DNA of 64,000 nucleotides from NCBI RefSeq assembly GCF_023100945.1, contig NZ_CP064689.1:2152001-2216000 (forward strand). Reading direction: 5' to 3'. The notes beneath the pieces are model-generated. The model had not been told where the DNA came from and did not search any database. It was given only the letters and a program-made list of their open reading frames with translations. The first letter of the stretch is position 1; each line of letters starts with the position of its first letter. The position numbers and the translations under genes are program-made. This document shows positions 63,839-64,000 of the stretch, one piece after another. This stretch comes from Bradyrhizobium sp. 200 (GTDB lineage: Bacteria > Pseudomonadota > Alphaproteobacteria > Rhizobiales > Xanthobacteraceae).

Positions 63839-64000
63839 ATGAGCCGATCCGGCAATGTCCGGGACAACGCGGCGATGAAGAGCTTCTTCTCGTCGCTGAA
63901 GACCGAATGCATCGCGCGCAAAACTTATCGCACCAGGAACCAAGCCAGAGCAGATATGTTCGACTACATCGAGCGATTTTTTCTTCAAGGGAGTGTCCCG
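63839..64000 (+). mobile_element. IS3-family transposase fragment (continues past the window)
   Basis: The plus frame reads MSRSGNVRDNAAMKSFFSSL, KTECIARKTYRTRNQARADM and FDYIERFF, the late integrase-core run of IS3-family OrfB proteins (usually MSRRGN then DNAxMESFFxSLKTE). It begins abruptly inside the gene with no upstream core, so this is a relic, truncated at the left and open to the right. Confidence 0.8.

Noticed and set aside
1..64000. tRNA, rRNA, CRISPR arrays, prophage modules and riboswitches
   Set aside because: I looked for repeat-spacer patterns and for phage structural genes and found none. No tRNA or rRNA sequence was recognised, though a by-eye reading could miss a single tRNA.

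Overview
The window looks like a chromosomal stretch from a Bradyrhizobium-type alphaproteobacterium (Hyphomicrobiales). This is an inference from high-GC coding, frequent GTG/TTG starts and the family mix (rhizobial-style polyprenyl-phosphate sugar transferases, FkbM methyltransferases, a 118-residue protein of a kind I associate with Bradyrhizobium, IS701 and IS3 relics). I saw no rRNA, tRNA or CRISPR array. The dominant theme is synthesis, export and modification of a surface polysaccharide, joined to a protein-sorting (exosortase) module.

Region by region. 0-2 kb: an aldo/keto reductase cut by the window edge and a GMC oxidoreductase, minus strand. 2-10 kb: two near-identical initiating sugar-phosphate transferases flanking a UDP-glucuronate decarboxylase, then an outer-membrane export lipoprotein. 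10-16 kb: a metallophosphatase, a frameshifted GDP-fucose synthase relic, a TIGR03790-like exported protein and a third initiating transferase. 15.6-21 kb: GT4 glycosyltransferase, DegT aminotransferase, SDR epimerase, a small membrane protein and a phosphodiester glycosidase. 20.9-25.4 kb: a giant TPR lipoprotein of PrsT type, an exosortase and a small coupled exported protein. 25.5-28.4 kb: a chain-length/tyrosine autokinase protein and a NusG paralogue. 28.4-43.4 kb: a 15-kb unidirectional operon with an ABC exporter pair, eight further glycosyltransferase-type genes plus one GT-A-like gene, and a Wzy-like polymerase.

43.4-64 kb is a rearranged accessory zone. It holds a decayed copy (43.4-44.3 kb) and an intact copy (50.4-52.2 kb) of a GT4-acetyltransferase pair, a beta-helix exported protein, four FkbM methyltransferases (two of them close inverted paralogues about 9 kb apart), a complete IS701-type element with target duplication but a frameshifted transposase, two proteins with a VPGPxxGAGLPGL C-terminal sorting signal, a secreted serine protease, a C-terminally damaged acyltransferase and an IS3 fragment at the right edge.

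How the parts fit (inference). One of three initiating transferases loads the first sugar on undecaprenyl phosphate. Nucleotide-sugar enzymes (UXS, SDR, DegT) supply precursors, the GT2/GT4 enzymes extend the unit, and the Wzm/Wzt exporter and/or Wzy polymerase with the Wzc-like kinase and Wza-like channel assemble and export it. The NusG paralogue, with an ops-like element directly after its gene, probably keeps RNA polymerase processive over the long operon. The exosortase would sort the VPGP-CTERM proteins to the envelope alongside the polysaccharide.
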